From: Tigriopus japonicus
Taxonomy: Eukaryota; Arthropoda; Copepoda; Harpacticoida; Harpacticidae
DNA length: 64,000 bases
NCBI GenBank assembly: GCA_010645155.1
Contig: CM021323.1
Span: 9,623,734-9,687,733 of the forward strand
Direction: 5' to 3'
Shown here: positions 23,443-34,400 of the stretch, one piece after another
Layout of the letters: every line of letters starts with the position of its first letter
How positions within the stretch are numbered: the first letter of the stretch is position 1
Made by a program: the position numbers and the translations under genes
The notes under the pieces: model-generated
The model's input: only the letters and a program-made list of their open reading frames with translations
Told to the model about the DNA's origin: nothing
Database searches by the model: none

Positions 23443-24322
23443 ATGGGGTATTCGTGAAGGAGACAGCTGCTGAAGTTACCTTAAATCGATTGTAGACGGC
23501 GCCACCTTTGACTAGGCGAGAATAAAATTTTGCTACGGAAGAACAACTACCTTAAAAGTCCTTTTTAGACGCTATTTCATCAGTTTTATAAGGATTTATT
23601 GATCTAAAAATAATGGAAAATAACTTTACTTCATGATTTTGTCACATTTTTATCCATACACCTGGACATTTCTTTCGAAAACCGAGTTTCAAGTGTACAT
23701 ATAATGTTGCGCGAGTTTGAAAATTACGTCTTAAATCAAGCAAGTCAGACACGTCGCATGCACGGATTTTTTCCTGTCTGGTAAGGATCAAATTCGTCTC
23801 TGGGACTTTGATAAGGTTTTAAACCCCAAAATCGACCACTAAATGATTGGATTTGTTGTAGGGCTGGCTGGGAAGGGTGGTTTGATCAGATCCATGTTAG
23901 TTTCAATGACCCCAAGCACGACGACCTCGAAGCTCATCATTCAATTTCTCAGCCAACAATTATCGGCAGTGGGACTTTTCCGGCTAGGCTCTTACAAGTT
24001 GTGGAAAAAGTACAATCTGAAGTAAGAAGCTTTGATTCTAGTCTATTTTAGTTCCCTACTAGTTTGCAGTAATATTCTTCATTCACGCAACTCCAACGTA
24101 AATAAGTTTTGCATATTTTGTAAAAGCTAGGTGTCATGTCAGTTACCTGCAAATTTGTCCATCTTTTGACCGCAAACGACTGATGAAATAGTGTCTAAAA
24201 AGGACTTTCAAGGTAGCAGTACTTTCGTAGCAAAATTTTATTCTCGCCTAGTCAAATGTGGCGCCGTCTACAATTGATTTTAGGCAACTTCAGCAGCTGT
24301 CTCCTTCACGAATACCCCATTA
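23443..24322. mobile_element. Nonautonomous DNA element with about 145-bp terminal inverted repeats
   Basis: The left arm begins TGGGGTATTCGTGAAGGAGA and the right arm is its reverse complement (…CTTCACGAATACCCCA). Pairing continues for about 145 bp, through blocks such as GAATAAAATTTTGCTACG and AAAGTCCTTTTTAGAC. The 590-bp middle holds only a short ORF (23843-24025) without recognisable motif. Flanks differ: satellite on the left and the PLA2-like sequence on the right, with no obvious target duplication. The superfamily is not recognised. Confidence 0.8.
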
Positions 24323-24625
24323 CCTGAGTTGCATTTACCAGGTCATAAATACACTGGTCCTGGTACTAAATTGAAAGAGAGATTGTTAAGAGGAGATACT
24401 CCAGTTAAAGAGCTGGACAAGTTGGCACAATTTCATGATATGTCTTATGCCATCTTTAAAGACACCAAAGATAGACATGTTTTTGACAAAAAACTACAAG
24501 AGGAGGCATTTAATATAGTTAAAGATTCAAATCATAGTTTAAAAGACAGAGCTGAAGCTGGTTTAGTCGGTGGTTTAATGCTCGCAAAACGAAAATTAGG
24601 TATGGGAGTTAGAGAGAAACTGTAA
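24284..24625 (+). pseudogene. Parvovirus/adintovirus-type phospholipase A2 domain, 5'-truncated
   Basis: The open frame matches the secreted-type PLA2 fold found in parvovirus VP1 unique regions and in related genes of adintoviruses/Polinton-like elements. Visible are the calcium-loop signature (TGPGT, about 24351-24365), the catalytic His-Asp pair within FHDMSY (about 24432-24449), and a helical Lys-rich tail. Established role in viruses: opening endosomal membranes during entry. Here the frame has no ATG. Upstream codons run into the right arm of the 23443-24322 element and hit a stop at 24281, so the N-terminus is lost or lies on an unseen exon. It is most simply an endogenous viral or virus-like relic. 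Densovirus or adintovirus origin cannot be separated from this fragment. Confidence 0.65.
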
Positions 24626-25259
24626 TTAGTACCACTTAACTTAAACACACATTAGATATATTTGCTTTTATGTATGAAACTGGGGCTCTTCACTCTTAAA
24701 AATTATGATCTTTTCCCATATACTTTGCATGAAAACCCAAAGTGTGCCCCTTTTGCCCACCCAAGCTTCTATTGACCGCAGAACCACACGTCCAACGATA
24801 AAAACCTATTTTACTGATTTCTTACATCATGGAAATGTGGGAACCCTAACCTTTATGTAGTGTAGATAGAGTGCAGGACGACCCTCCCTCTGCCAGGTGA
24901 CGCGCTGGCTGGAGGGTTAGCCTAGCAGCTGGGACAGCCAGACTAGCTGCGGCACAAGCAGAGAGAACATGAGTCAAGGAGTGAATGTGATATAATAAGA
25001 CAAGGTGTTGTGTACATAAAACAGAATGCTAGTCGATTGAGTATATCGTAAATGGTTACTTATAAAGCTTATATTTTATCCGTCAGCACATGAAATAAAT
25101 AATAAGGTGTACAATTGGTTCAAGCGTGAAGTTTGCTGCCCCTTCTGAGATTGGCCTCGAGTGACTGTAATATGACAACCCTGAATCGCCTGCAGCTGCC
25201 AGCAGCTGTGCAGCTTTGAAATATAAACAAAACTGTAAACAATGTATTTGTCGACTCGC
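24626..25259. other. Intergenic, no gene seen
   Basis: AT-rich sequence with a GC-richer stretch at 24860-24960. I find no reliable ORF or repeat boundary here. Confidence 0.4.
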
Positions 25260-26085
25260 GAGCCTTGTCTTATATGGACATAAATCCACACGCACTTTCC
25301 TCTCGGAAGGGTGACCATAATTTGCGTATCAAAATTGTGTTTAATGTGACTCACGTTAGTCACACTCATTTCTCGCGAAACAACAAAATGTTTCTGATTT
25401 CCATATGAGATTTTGACGTAAGTTAAATAATATATGATTTCATTCATGACACGTTCTTGTATGGTCAGTTAACAGATAACGGGATTTTGGTATTCAAAAT
25501 ATTCAAAAAAACAGGAAAAGGTCACCTTATGTAGCATGGACAGCCAAGCAGGGAGTTAAGGGAGGATGTTAGGTTTAAAGAGCTTCACTGTTACAGGTTG
25601 ACAAATTAGATTAGAAATCTCAAAAGTTCTCGTAGAAATGGAGTGAAAACAATACAAAATGTAAAGGTACTTAGAATGGTTCCAAGAATCATGATTTTAA
25701 TGCCAGCAAAAATGAAGAGAAGCCAATGCAGGATCAACCGTATTTAGTTTCCCATTCTTTATTTCCTAAAATTTATACAGTCAGCCTGTAACAGTTAAAC
25801 TTTTCAAACCCAACACCTTAACTTTAGCTACATGTTTGGCTGTCCATTATACTTCAGGTGTCCCTTTCTTAAAATAGACGACGTACGTGTGCTAGAGTGA
25901 AAGGACGACCTTTCCTCTAGGTCTGTTCAAGTAAAAGATAACTGTCACATTTTGTTTTTGTTTCGCTCGAATTGAGTGTGACTAAAGTGGGTCAGATTGA
26001 ATACAATTTTGATATGCAAATTATGGCTACCCTTCCGAGAGGAAAGTGCGTGTGGATTAATGTCCATACCCACAGGGCGGATATA
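25260..26085. repeat. Large imperfect inverted repeat (foldback), about 820 bp
   Basis: Outer arms: 25260-25400 pairs with 25955-26080 (shared blocks include CCACACGCACTTTCCTCTCG and AGTGTGACTAA in reverse complement). Inner arms: 25530-25610 pairs with 25788-25860 (GTTACAGG against CCTGTAAC, and ACAGCCAA against TTGGCTGT). The middle is unpaired. No ORF of note. It behaves like an old foldback element or a head-to-head duplication. Confidence 0.7.
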
Positions 26086-26169
26086 CGGAAATTTTTGTTG
26101 GATGAGTTACAGCTGTTGAAGAGCAAAGGTTGCAGGTGAAAACTTGATATTTCCGAAGATTATTACTTA

Positions 26170-26820
26170 AGTTGTGCCCAAACAAACAACAAGTGACCCC
26201 GACTTCAACCTAGGGATGGGTGACAGCGGCAATTTTGCCCTCGACTCCGACACCGACACCGCAAGGTTGACACCCACGCCGACACCGACACCTGTGTTGA
26301 AGTTGCCCATCAATGTCGTGGTGTCGACATTGACACCGATAGCGTGTTCCTTATAATTAAGTCAAACAAAATGTGCCCTTCTGGACTGTAATATGTGGCA
26401 CCAGTTTTGCCAGACCTACCCATTCTAAAGACATTTAAGTCCATGTCAGTTCAACATAAATTGGAGAGAGGGAAAATAAGCTTACATTTTACAATACCCT
26501 AGCTGGGTGTGTAATTTTCTTGCTTTGCAAGTCTGTTTTTGGAGTTTGGTAAACGTTTATATTTATGATGGAACAAAAATTAATGATATTGGATTTTGTT
26601 TAGTCCTTCACATTTACAATCAAATTGGGATCAAGTTTTTGGGCGGGCAGTACGTTTTTCAAAAACTCTTGAAGCCTTAAAATGTCGGCACCAGAGACCT
26701 GGTGTTGATGCTGACACCGAAAGCGCAAAAACTTGGTGTCAACAACTTGGCACCGATACCGGCTTCTCGCCCACCCCTACTTCAACCCTACAAACGAAAC
26801 GAACTTGTTTGGGCACAACT
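26170..26820. mobile_element. MITE-like element with 16-bp perfect inverted ends
   Basis: The left end AGTTGTGCCCAAACAA is the exact reverse complement of the right end TTGTTTGGGCACAACT. A looser inner repeat (TTCAACCTAGGGATGGG near the left, CCCACCCCTACTTCAACCCT near the right) follows. The interior contains degenerate GACACC repeats at 26240-26345 and 26695-26765. No target duplication is obvious. It ends 134 bp before the start codon of the two-exon gene at 26954. Confidence 0.65.
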
Positions 26821-26953
26821 GCTTGGGAAACGTCACAGCCAAAGGTCAGCTGGGGCCTGAAAATTGTCCAACAAAATGTTAGGCCTGTCTGCCCCAGCGT
26901 CTCCTCTCTGCCAACTCTGTGTCCATACCTTGTCTTAAAACCATCCTTAAAAA

Positions 26954-27602
26954 ATGCCACGACGACGCTATTTTTGGGCTAGAAATCAGCGGCTACACGA
27001 AAATCAGAATGGAATCGTCCCCTATTCTATTGCCCTTGGATTTAAAAATAATCATGGCACCTATATGCCACTAGATTTGAGGAAGACCGAAGCACAAGTT
27101 CAGCAAGATATTCAATCTTTCGTTTTAAGAATATACAATACACAGGTAAAGGCTAACAGAGACAATTTCAATCCAATTAATTTTCATTTTCTACTGTGTT
27201 TAAAATTGTAATGACGCTAATTAACGAAAGTTATAATCAAATTAAAAGTGTTGGGAAGGATTTTTGTACCCTTTGTAGCTTCAGAAATAATACTTGCATT
27301 AAATTTATAGCATTCATTTTCAGGTTCAACGTTATTCTTTTTTCTACATTAACGATGATGGTGCCAAAATGATGATTACAGCCTATACTGTGCACGAAGC
27401 AGCAAACTACATATTGAATCATTTTAAAGGACAAACGACGGCGTACTTGTACATTACAGATCGATTAGACTCATCTTTATTGGATGTTAGAAAATCGTAT
27501 AAAAATGAACCGATATCTACAGTAAAATTGGAAGATACGTCTGATACCAGAAGACAGTTTGCTGGTAGCTACAGTGACCTAATAAAATACGTGTCAAAAT
27601 AA
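26954..27602 (+). CDS. Two-exon orphan gene, 156 aa, family not recognised
   Basis: Exon 1 (26954-27145, 64 codons) starts MPRRRYFWARNQ. Exon 2 (27324-27602, 92 codons plus stop) starts VQRYSFFYINDD. The intron has a strong donor (CACAG|GTAAAG) and a pyrimidine-rich acceptor (TTCATTTTCAG), phase 0, and both exons read through without stops. The protein has a basic N-terminus and a soluble, mixed remainder, with no signal peptide or membrane segment. The polyadenylation signal AATAAA overlaps the stop codon, a compact arrangement often seen in viral or virus-derived genes. The PLA2-like fragment 2.3 kb upstream, on the same strand, makes a shared viral origin possible but unproven. I cannot assign a function. 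Confidence 0.55.
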
Positions 27603-27728
27603 ACCTTATCCAAAAAATATACTGCATATATCCCTTATACTAAATTTACTTTTCATACCAATAAAATCAAGGCGATGGGGCAAAATGTATTAGATATACT
27701 GTGTTTACAGCGTATTTTGGAGAGAAAT

Positions 27729-27855
27729 TCGCATGTTCGTGCAAAGTGGAAATAATAAAGGCTTGGTAGTTTCGTAGATAGAAGTATCTTCAATGACATT
27801 CAATTCAAGAGTGGTTTATTTTCTGACCGAAGTACAAGTACGTGCATTCATTGGC
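27729..27855 (-). mobile_element. 3' LTR of a small LTR element (cut by gap)
   Basis: These 127 bp are repeated at 28860-28985 essentially without change (TCGCATGTTCGTGCAAAGTG … GTGCATTCATTGGC). The copy ends at the assembly gap. Together with the primer site beside the other copy, this is best read as one LTR of a short element lying on the minus strand. Confidence 0.55.
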
Positions 27856-28680
27856 NNNNNNNNNNNNNNNNNNNNNNNNNNNNNNNNNNNNNNNNNNNNN
27901 NNNNNNNNNNNNNNNNNNNNNNNNNNNNNNNNNNNNNNNNNNNNNNNNNNNNNNNNNNNNNNNNNNNNNNNNNNNNNNNNNNNNNNNNNNNNNNNNNNNN
28001 NNNNNNNNNNNNNNNNNNNNNNNNNNNNNNNNNNNNNNNNNNNNNNNNNNNNNNNNNNNNNNNNNNNNNNNNNNNNNNNNNNNNNNNNNNNNNNNNNNNN
28101 NNNNNNNNNNNNNNNNNNNNNNNNNNNNNNNNNNNNNNNNNNNNNNNNNNNNNNNNNNNNNNNNNNNNNNNNNNNNNNNNNNNNNNNNNNNNNNNNNNNN
28201 NNNNNNNNNNNNNNNNNNNNNNNNNNNNNNNNNNNNNNNNNNNNNNNNNNNNNNNNNNNNNNNNNNNNNNNNNNNNNNNNNNNNNNNNNNNNNNNNNNNN
28301 NNNNNNNNNNNNNNNNNNNNNNNNNNNNNNNNNNNNNNNNNNNNNNNNNNNNNNNNNNNNNNNNNNNNNNNNNNNNNNNNNNNNNNNNNNNNNNNNNNNN
28401 NNNNNNNNNNNNNNNNNNNNNNNNNNNNNNNNNNNNNNNNNNNNNNNNNNNNNNNNNNNNNNNNNNNNNNNNNNNNNNNNNNNNNNNNNNNNNNNNNNNN
28501 NNNNNNNNNNNNNNNNNNNNNNNNNNNNNNNNNNNNNNNNNNNNNNNNNNNNNNNNNNNNNNNNNNNNNNNNNNNNNNNNNNNNNNNNNNNNNNNNNNNN
28601 NNNNNNNNNNNNNNNNNNNNNNNNNNNNNNNNNNNNNNNNNNNNNNNNNNNNNNNNNNNNNNNNNNNNNNNNNNNNNNNN
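27856..28680. other. Assembly gap (825 N)
   Basis: A run of N that hides most of the interior of the small LTR element. Its true length is unknown. Confidence 1.
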
Positions 28681-28847
28681 AAGTTTAAATGATCCCGAAT
28701 TCAACACGCCAGATAATACTGGATGGATAGGACCTTGGACGTCTCCACAGATTGATTAATCACTAACGCTGATCGCGTTGAAAAAATCCGAACGTGCAGA
28801 AACCACGTAGTCGAAAATCAAGATCAGGCCGCAGACGGTAAGTTAAA

Positions 28848-28859
28848 CCGACTGCGCCA
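28848..28859 (-). other. Primer-binding site, tRNA-Ser type
   Basis: The minus strand reads TGGCGCAGTCGG, directly beside the start of the right repeat copy at 28860. The same 12-mer serves the LTRs at 1166, 6007 and 44898. Confidence 0.65.
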
Positions 28860-28985
28860 TCGCATGTTCGTGCAAAGTGGAAATAATAAAGGCTTGGTAG
28901 TTTCGTAGATAGAAGTATCTTCAATGACATTCAATTCAAGAGTGGTTTATTTTCTGACCGAAGTACAAGTACGTGCATTCATTGG
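28860..28985 (-). mobile_element. 5' LTR of a small LTR element (outer edge undefined)
   Basis: Second copy of the repeat at 27729-27855. The LTR probably continues beyond 28985, but the matching part of the left copy lies in the gap. The interval 28681-28847 would be the untranslated leader. Total internal length with the gap is only about 1 kb, so the element is probably nonautonomous. Confidence 0.55.
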
Positions 28986-29587
28986 CTAATTGATGTTCAT
29001 CATTGTTGCACTCGCGCAGCTCATTCCATCTTCCCAGAAATTAATGGATTTGAGGTGAAACAAACTTGGTGTTTTACTTGTTGAAAAAAATGGGGAGATT
29101 TTGGGGGGTGAAGTGAAAAAGGTTGATAAAATGGATTTTGGTGGGATGAAATGAGAGATATAGGTGTCGCTCACAAATTAGAGAAAAATGGTGTTAGAAC
29201 TCTCATATACTATCTACTACGATGTGTCGGATATTTAACTGAAACAATCACTAACGCATACTCGACCGACTGCGTGATACCAAATTGCTTTTCTTGTCGG
29301 GGCTCGGAGTAAGCCTGGCGTTCTCCTGTGTTTTTTTTTCTTTTCAAAGCTGCATCTTTTTCCAAGACACCTGAAAGAGCTCCCCCAAGTCGGAAACTGA
29401 TGTTGGTACAAAGCTGAAGATGGCACAGAGACAGCCAATCTAGTCAAGGCCCCCATGAAAACAAACCAGTCGGTTTATGGGTGGGACCTAGGGATCTGGC
29501 ATTCTCTTTTTTATCAAACATTTTTTACTTAAACTATGACTTTTGTATTTTAAATGAGTCCCTGAAAAAATCATCATCATCATCATC
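28986..29587. other. Possible LTR extension and intergenic DNA
   Basis: This may include the rest of the LTR that starts at 28860. A partial tRNA-Ser-like string (CCGACTGCG) at 29268-29276 and a CAT trinucleotide run at 29568-29588 are visible. No gene. Confidence 0.4.
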
Positions 29588-30780
29588 ATTCAATGTTTGT
29601 TCGTCGTCTAAGAGTATCTCAATTGATTAAAATCAAGAAAATTACATAGCATGATTTTTCCAAAATTCGATCTCCCATAATAAACTCACTGTTTCCCGAG
29701 AAGCTTGATCAACCAATACTATATTTGAGTTTTGCTCGTTATTTTGCCTATCTTTTCTGTTTCCATGTTCCATTTTAATATTTGGACCACAAATTCAATG
29801 TCTGTTCGTCGTCTGAGAATGTTTTCATGCTTTAGAAATCAAGAAACTGCATGATATGATTTTTCCAAACTTCGATCTCCCATAATAAACTCGCTATTTC
29901 CCGAGACGCTTGATCATTCAACACTATAATTGAGTTTTGCTCGTTAATTTACCAATCTTTTCTATTCCTATGTTCCATTTTAGTTTTTGGACCACAAATT
30001 CAATGTCTGTTCAACGTCTGAGAATGATCTCTATTGATTAAAATCAAGAAAATTGCATTATATGATTTTTCCAAAATTCGATCTCCAATAATAAACTCGT
30101 TATTACCCGAGAGCTTGATCAACCAATACTAAATTTTGATTTTCCTCGTTGTTTTGCCAATCTTTTCTGTTCCCATGTTCCATTTTAATATTTGGACCAC
30201 AAGTTCTATGATAGTTCCAAAATTCGATCTCCCATAATGAACTCGCTATTACCCAAAAAGCTTGATCAACCAATACCAAATTTGACTTTTGCTTGTTATT
30301 TGCGTATCTATTCTACATAAAATGATTTTTCCAAAATTCGATCTCCCATAATAAACTCACTATTTCCCGAGAAGCTTGATCAACCAATACTATATTTGAG
30401 TTTTGCTCGTTACTATGCATATCTTTTCTGTTCCCATGTTCCATTTTAATTTTTGGACCACAAGTTCAATATCTGTTCTTCGTTTAAGAGTGTTTCCATG
30501 CATTAAAAATCAAGAAAAATGCATATGATATTTCAAAATTTCATTTCCCATAATAAACTCGTTATCTATTACCCGAGATGTTTGATCAACCAATACTAAA
30601 TTTGAGTTCTGCTCGTTATTCTGCTTATCTTTTTCTGTTCCCTTGTTCCATCTTAATTTTTGGACCACAAATTCAATGTCTGTTCATCGTTTGAGAGTGT
30701 TTCCAGGCATAAAAAATCAAGAAATATACATGATAGGATTTTTTCAATAGTTCGACCTCCCAACAAAAACTCGCTTGTGA
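29588..30780. repeat. Second block of the 207-bp satellite, decayed
   Basis: About six units share the same blocks as 18622-23442 (GCTTGATCAACCAATACTAT, TTGAGTTTTGCTCGTTATTT, GGACCACAAATTCAATGTC). They are more diverged and some are internally shortened (for example around 30205-30330). The orientation is the same as in the large block. The left edge follows a CAT microsatellite. Confidence 0.9.
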
Positions 30781-30830
30781 CTTATTTACTTGTGACCGTT
30801 TTGTTTGAGACTTTTTAACCTACAATCTGT
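30775..30830. repeat. Fragment of the GTGACC repeat family
   Basis: The run TTATTTACTTGTGACCGTTT and the following ACTTTTTAACC closely match 52345-52392, and the complementary motif is tandemly repeated at 44395-44535. Confidence 0.55.
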
Positions 30831-31030
30831 ACAATTTACGGCCAAATTAAAGCATTTGAGACGAAACGTGATTCCAAAATATTTGAGCTTGTTGACTTCT
30901 CCAAAGACTTGCTCATCGAAATGAAACAATTCCCCGAAAGGCAATCAAAAGTCGGGAAATGTTAGAATCTTCGTCTTAATTTTGTTGCTCTTGTCACACA
31001 ACGTTCCAAGACCACGAAGAGCTTTTTGTA
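30830..31030 (-). pseudogene. LINE RT thumb fragment
   Basis: On the minus strand one frame reads LRGLGTLCDKSNKIKTKILTF and a following one reads FDEQVFGEVNKLKYFGITF, the EVNKLKYFGI block being like the K(Y)LGV region after the catalytic site in LINE RTs. Short and frameshifted. Confidence 0.5.
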
Positions 31031-31384
31031 ACCCCGTATGTTACTGATTATTCTGATATTAAAGCTGCCGATGAGCTTTTGCCCCTATAGGTCTTGAGTT
31101 AAAGCTTTTATCGAACTTACCTTTGACGTCGGAAATTAGTAAATTGAATAGATTTTCATTCAGACTTCCTGAATGTGTGAGATGAGCATCACGATCAATC
31201 TCAAAATCTGGTCTTTTAAAGAATTTCAAATGCCTTCAATTTATGTTTTTGAAAACCTTACACTGCTTTTGATTTCATTGTCACAATTTATTTGTTAGGA
31301 GATTCTGAGAATATTGAGCTAATTTTGCACTACAAGTGTCTCATTGTGAAAACTAGTGCGACGTAGGAAAAATTCGTTGATTAT

Positions 31385-31395
31385 CTATAAAAAGA
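31385..31395 (+). promoter_or_regulatory. TATA box of the astacin gene
   Basis: The motif CTATAAAAAG lies about 50 bp upstream of the start codon at 31440, leaving room for a short 5' UTR. A plausible core promoter by position and sequence. Confidence 0.55.
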
Positions 31396-31439
31396 TTGTA
31401 GTTTTAGAAGGAGGCATCAAATCTTATTGATCCAGCAAC

Positions 31440-34400
31440 ATGACAAGATCACTTTTAGGTGCTTTTGTTATACTAGTTCATCTTTCCTACACATGGGCAG
31501 GCAAGTTACGATTCAATATATAATCTAATCCATATTCAAAGTTGGGAAGCTCCTGCTAAAGAGAGAGCATGAATTCAAATATCAAACTCATGTTTGATTT
31601 GCAAGAATGTATCTTTTATCCAGTGTATGCTACCATTCAAGTTTTTAGGTAGACACCTGTTCTAGTAGGCGAAAAAGATGGGAACAAAGCACATTTAAAC
31701 GCCTTCAAAACATAAAATATTAAGCATTTTGTGAAATGAGTACATTGGATTGGAACTGCGTTAACATTGTTAAATAAAATTACTCATCAGTGATTAAATC
31801 CTTGTGTAAGTTTATCTTTAATCTAAATAGAAACCGTCACCTATAACCGAAGTCATTTGCAAGGTTTCACTTATTTCGGAGGACGCGTATTCAGATTGCT
31901 GTTGGAACAAAGGAGAATGTTCCAAGCTGAATTTAGCATTTCCTTGACGGTAGTTTCAATTAATGTGAATATTGCCTCACCTCTCAATGAGGTTAAATGT
32001 TTCGATTTACGCCTCATCATTTTTAAAGGCAAAATACCAGAAAAGCGCAAATAATTGTTTTACTTAGCATACGCGCTGAAAAGTATTGGAAGTTTGTGAA
32101 TAAATCGATGGAACGCATTTTCTCAAAACAAAGGTATGTATTCATGATGCACAAAAGTTTCCAAATTGTAGACTGAAAAACTATGCCATACATATTTTCT
32201 TCAAAAGCCCTTAATATTTGAAAAAAGCTGGATATTGAAGAAAATTTTTTGACAAGGCCGTTATTTCGTATTTTTGTCTGTGTGCACCGATTTTCCGAAT
32301 TTGTTTTTGGTGAATTTGATGCATTTGGCCGTGTTTGGAGGCATACTTAACATGCAATTGATTTAAAATATAATTTTCAATTTGCCTCAATTGATGGCGC
32401 AGTTTTTCCGTGTATGACAGTAGTTTTGGTTGTGAATGTCCAATCTCAATACAAATGTCATTTAGAGATTTTTGTATTTTGGGTTCATTTTGGGTAAGCC
32501 GTATTGAGCGTTAGTTAATCCTTAATTTTCGTCAATTTTGCCTGAAATATTTTTTCTGACTCACCACATATTCCAGAAAGTATTTACTTTTTACATAAAA
32601 TAGCCAAAACATTTAAGAAAATCGAGAAAAACGGAAAAATATTGTTAAAATATAATTTTCAATTTGCCTCAATTGATGGCGCAGTTTTTCCGTGTATGAC
32701 AGTAGTTTTGGTCGTGAATGTCCAATCTCAATACAAATGTCATTTAGAGATTTTTGTATTTTTGGTTCATTTTGGGTAAGCCGTATTGAGCGTTGGTTAT
32801 TCCTTAATTTTCGTCAATTTTGCCTGAAATATTTTTTCTGACTCACATATTCCAGAAAGTATTTAATTTTTACATAAAATAGCCAAAACATTTAAGAAAA
32901 TCGAGAAAAAACGGAAAAATATTGTTAAAAAAAGTATATTTAAAAAAAGATTCCAGGCCCTACTGATTAGTGAAGACTAGAGCAAGGATAAAAATTGAAA
33001 TTTTTTGTTTTTTAACTTTTTACCCCTTTTTGATAGGTTTAACGTTTTTTCAATAAACCACTTTTTTACTTCCATTACCACATTTGTGTTTCAGCGCAAC
33101 TTTTTTCAAAAAATATTCAGCAAGTGCTTCCGTACTTTGCGCTTTTGCGCAAACCTGCGGCTTTGGGGGGTTCCGATGTAGCGCTTTTTATGCCCCTTTG
33201 CGTCTTGTGCTTTTCAATTCAAAGGATATCAACGATATGCTAACGACATGGTTAAAAGTCTTTTCAACCTGCAAGTTTATTGATGTTAAATCATACCATA
33301 CAAACTAAGGTATTCATGATTCACAAAAGATTCCAAATTCTAGACTGACAAATTATCCAATACTTGTTGCCTATTTGTCTTCGTCGGGAATATGTAGGAG
33401 CTGATCCTCTAACAGCATTTAAGGCAGGATTGGACAAATTTTTAAAAATTATTCCTGACCAACTCACTATACAAGCGTTGTATAAATCTGCCAACAGTAA
33501 CTCATTGGTAGATCAAATTTCATATAAACGGTAATTTTATAAACTCTATTAACTCTCTTTACAGGGAATCCCATTCCTTCACTTCTTTCTCTGTTACAAT
33601 TTTTCATAATCTCTTTCAAAACAAGCCTATGAAAGAGTACGAGAGATGGCGTTGTAAGACAAAAGATAATATAATTGGATGTATCTCCTCGAAGAAATTT
33701 ATTGCAGATCCTTGGAACTTCTTTTGTTAAAATGATCCAAGGGCATCTAGAATTTGCTGGACTGCTCACGGCCGACCAAGATCGAGTAGATTTACTACAA
33801 AGAAAAAAATAAAAGCCCCGTTTTTTCCCTTTTTCTTGTGTACTACATCAACTCGATCTCGGTCGCTGTGTTCAATCCAATAAATTCTAGAAATCCTTGA
33901 ATGATCTAATTGTTTGCAACTCACACAACAAAACACTGCTATGAATTGGGTTCACTTAATGGAGAATTCATTGGCAGGAAGACGACTGAGGCAATTTCAA
34001 AATTAGCTTATTTACCAAACAGGATGTCAAAAAAGTAATTTTTTCATTCATGGTTGACTTTTTATCAAGTTCAGATTTATATACTCAGATACTCAGTCTC
34101 TTCTCGTCTGTCGTCGTGAGCACCCGTCTTTTGCGTTGCTCATGAATTACGGGCCGGTTTAGACTAGATACTGTGTTGTGTTGTGTCGTGGTCGTTTGGA
34201 TCCAAGGTAAGCCATTTTGCATATTTATTAGCCTTTTTCTTCTTTCTCTTACTACTTTATTTCTATCTTTAACATTTTTGTCGTACTCTTTTCGTATTCT
34301 CCTCTATTTTCAGTTTATTTTTTTATTTTTCCTACTATCTTTTCTTTTGTGTCTTTTTTTTCAGGTTTCCTTTTGTTCCTAAGTTCTATTTTGTCGTGTG

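Noticed and set aside
23843..24025. 60-codon ORF inside the inverted-repeat element
   Set aside because: Too short, no transposase motif, and partly overlaps the repeat interior; insufficient support.
27793..28759. Long open frames across the gaps
   Set aside because: They consist of runs of N and carry no information.
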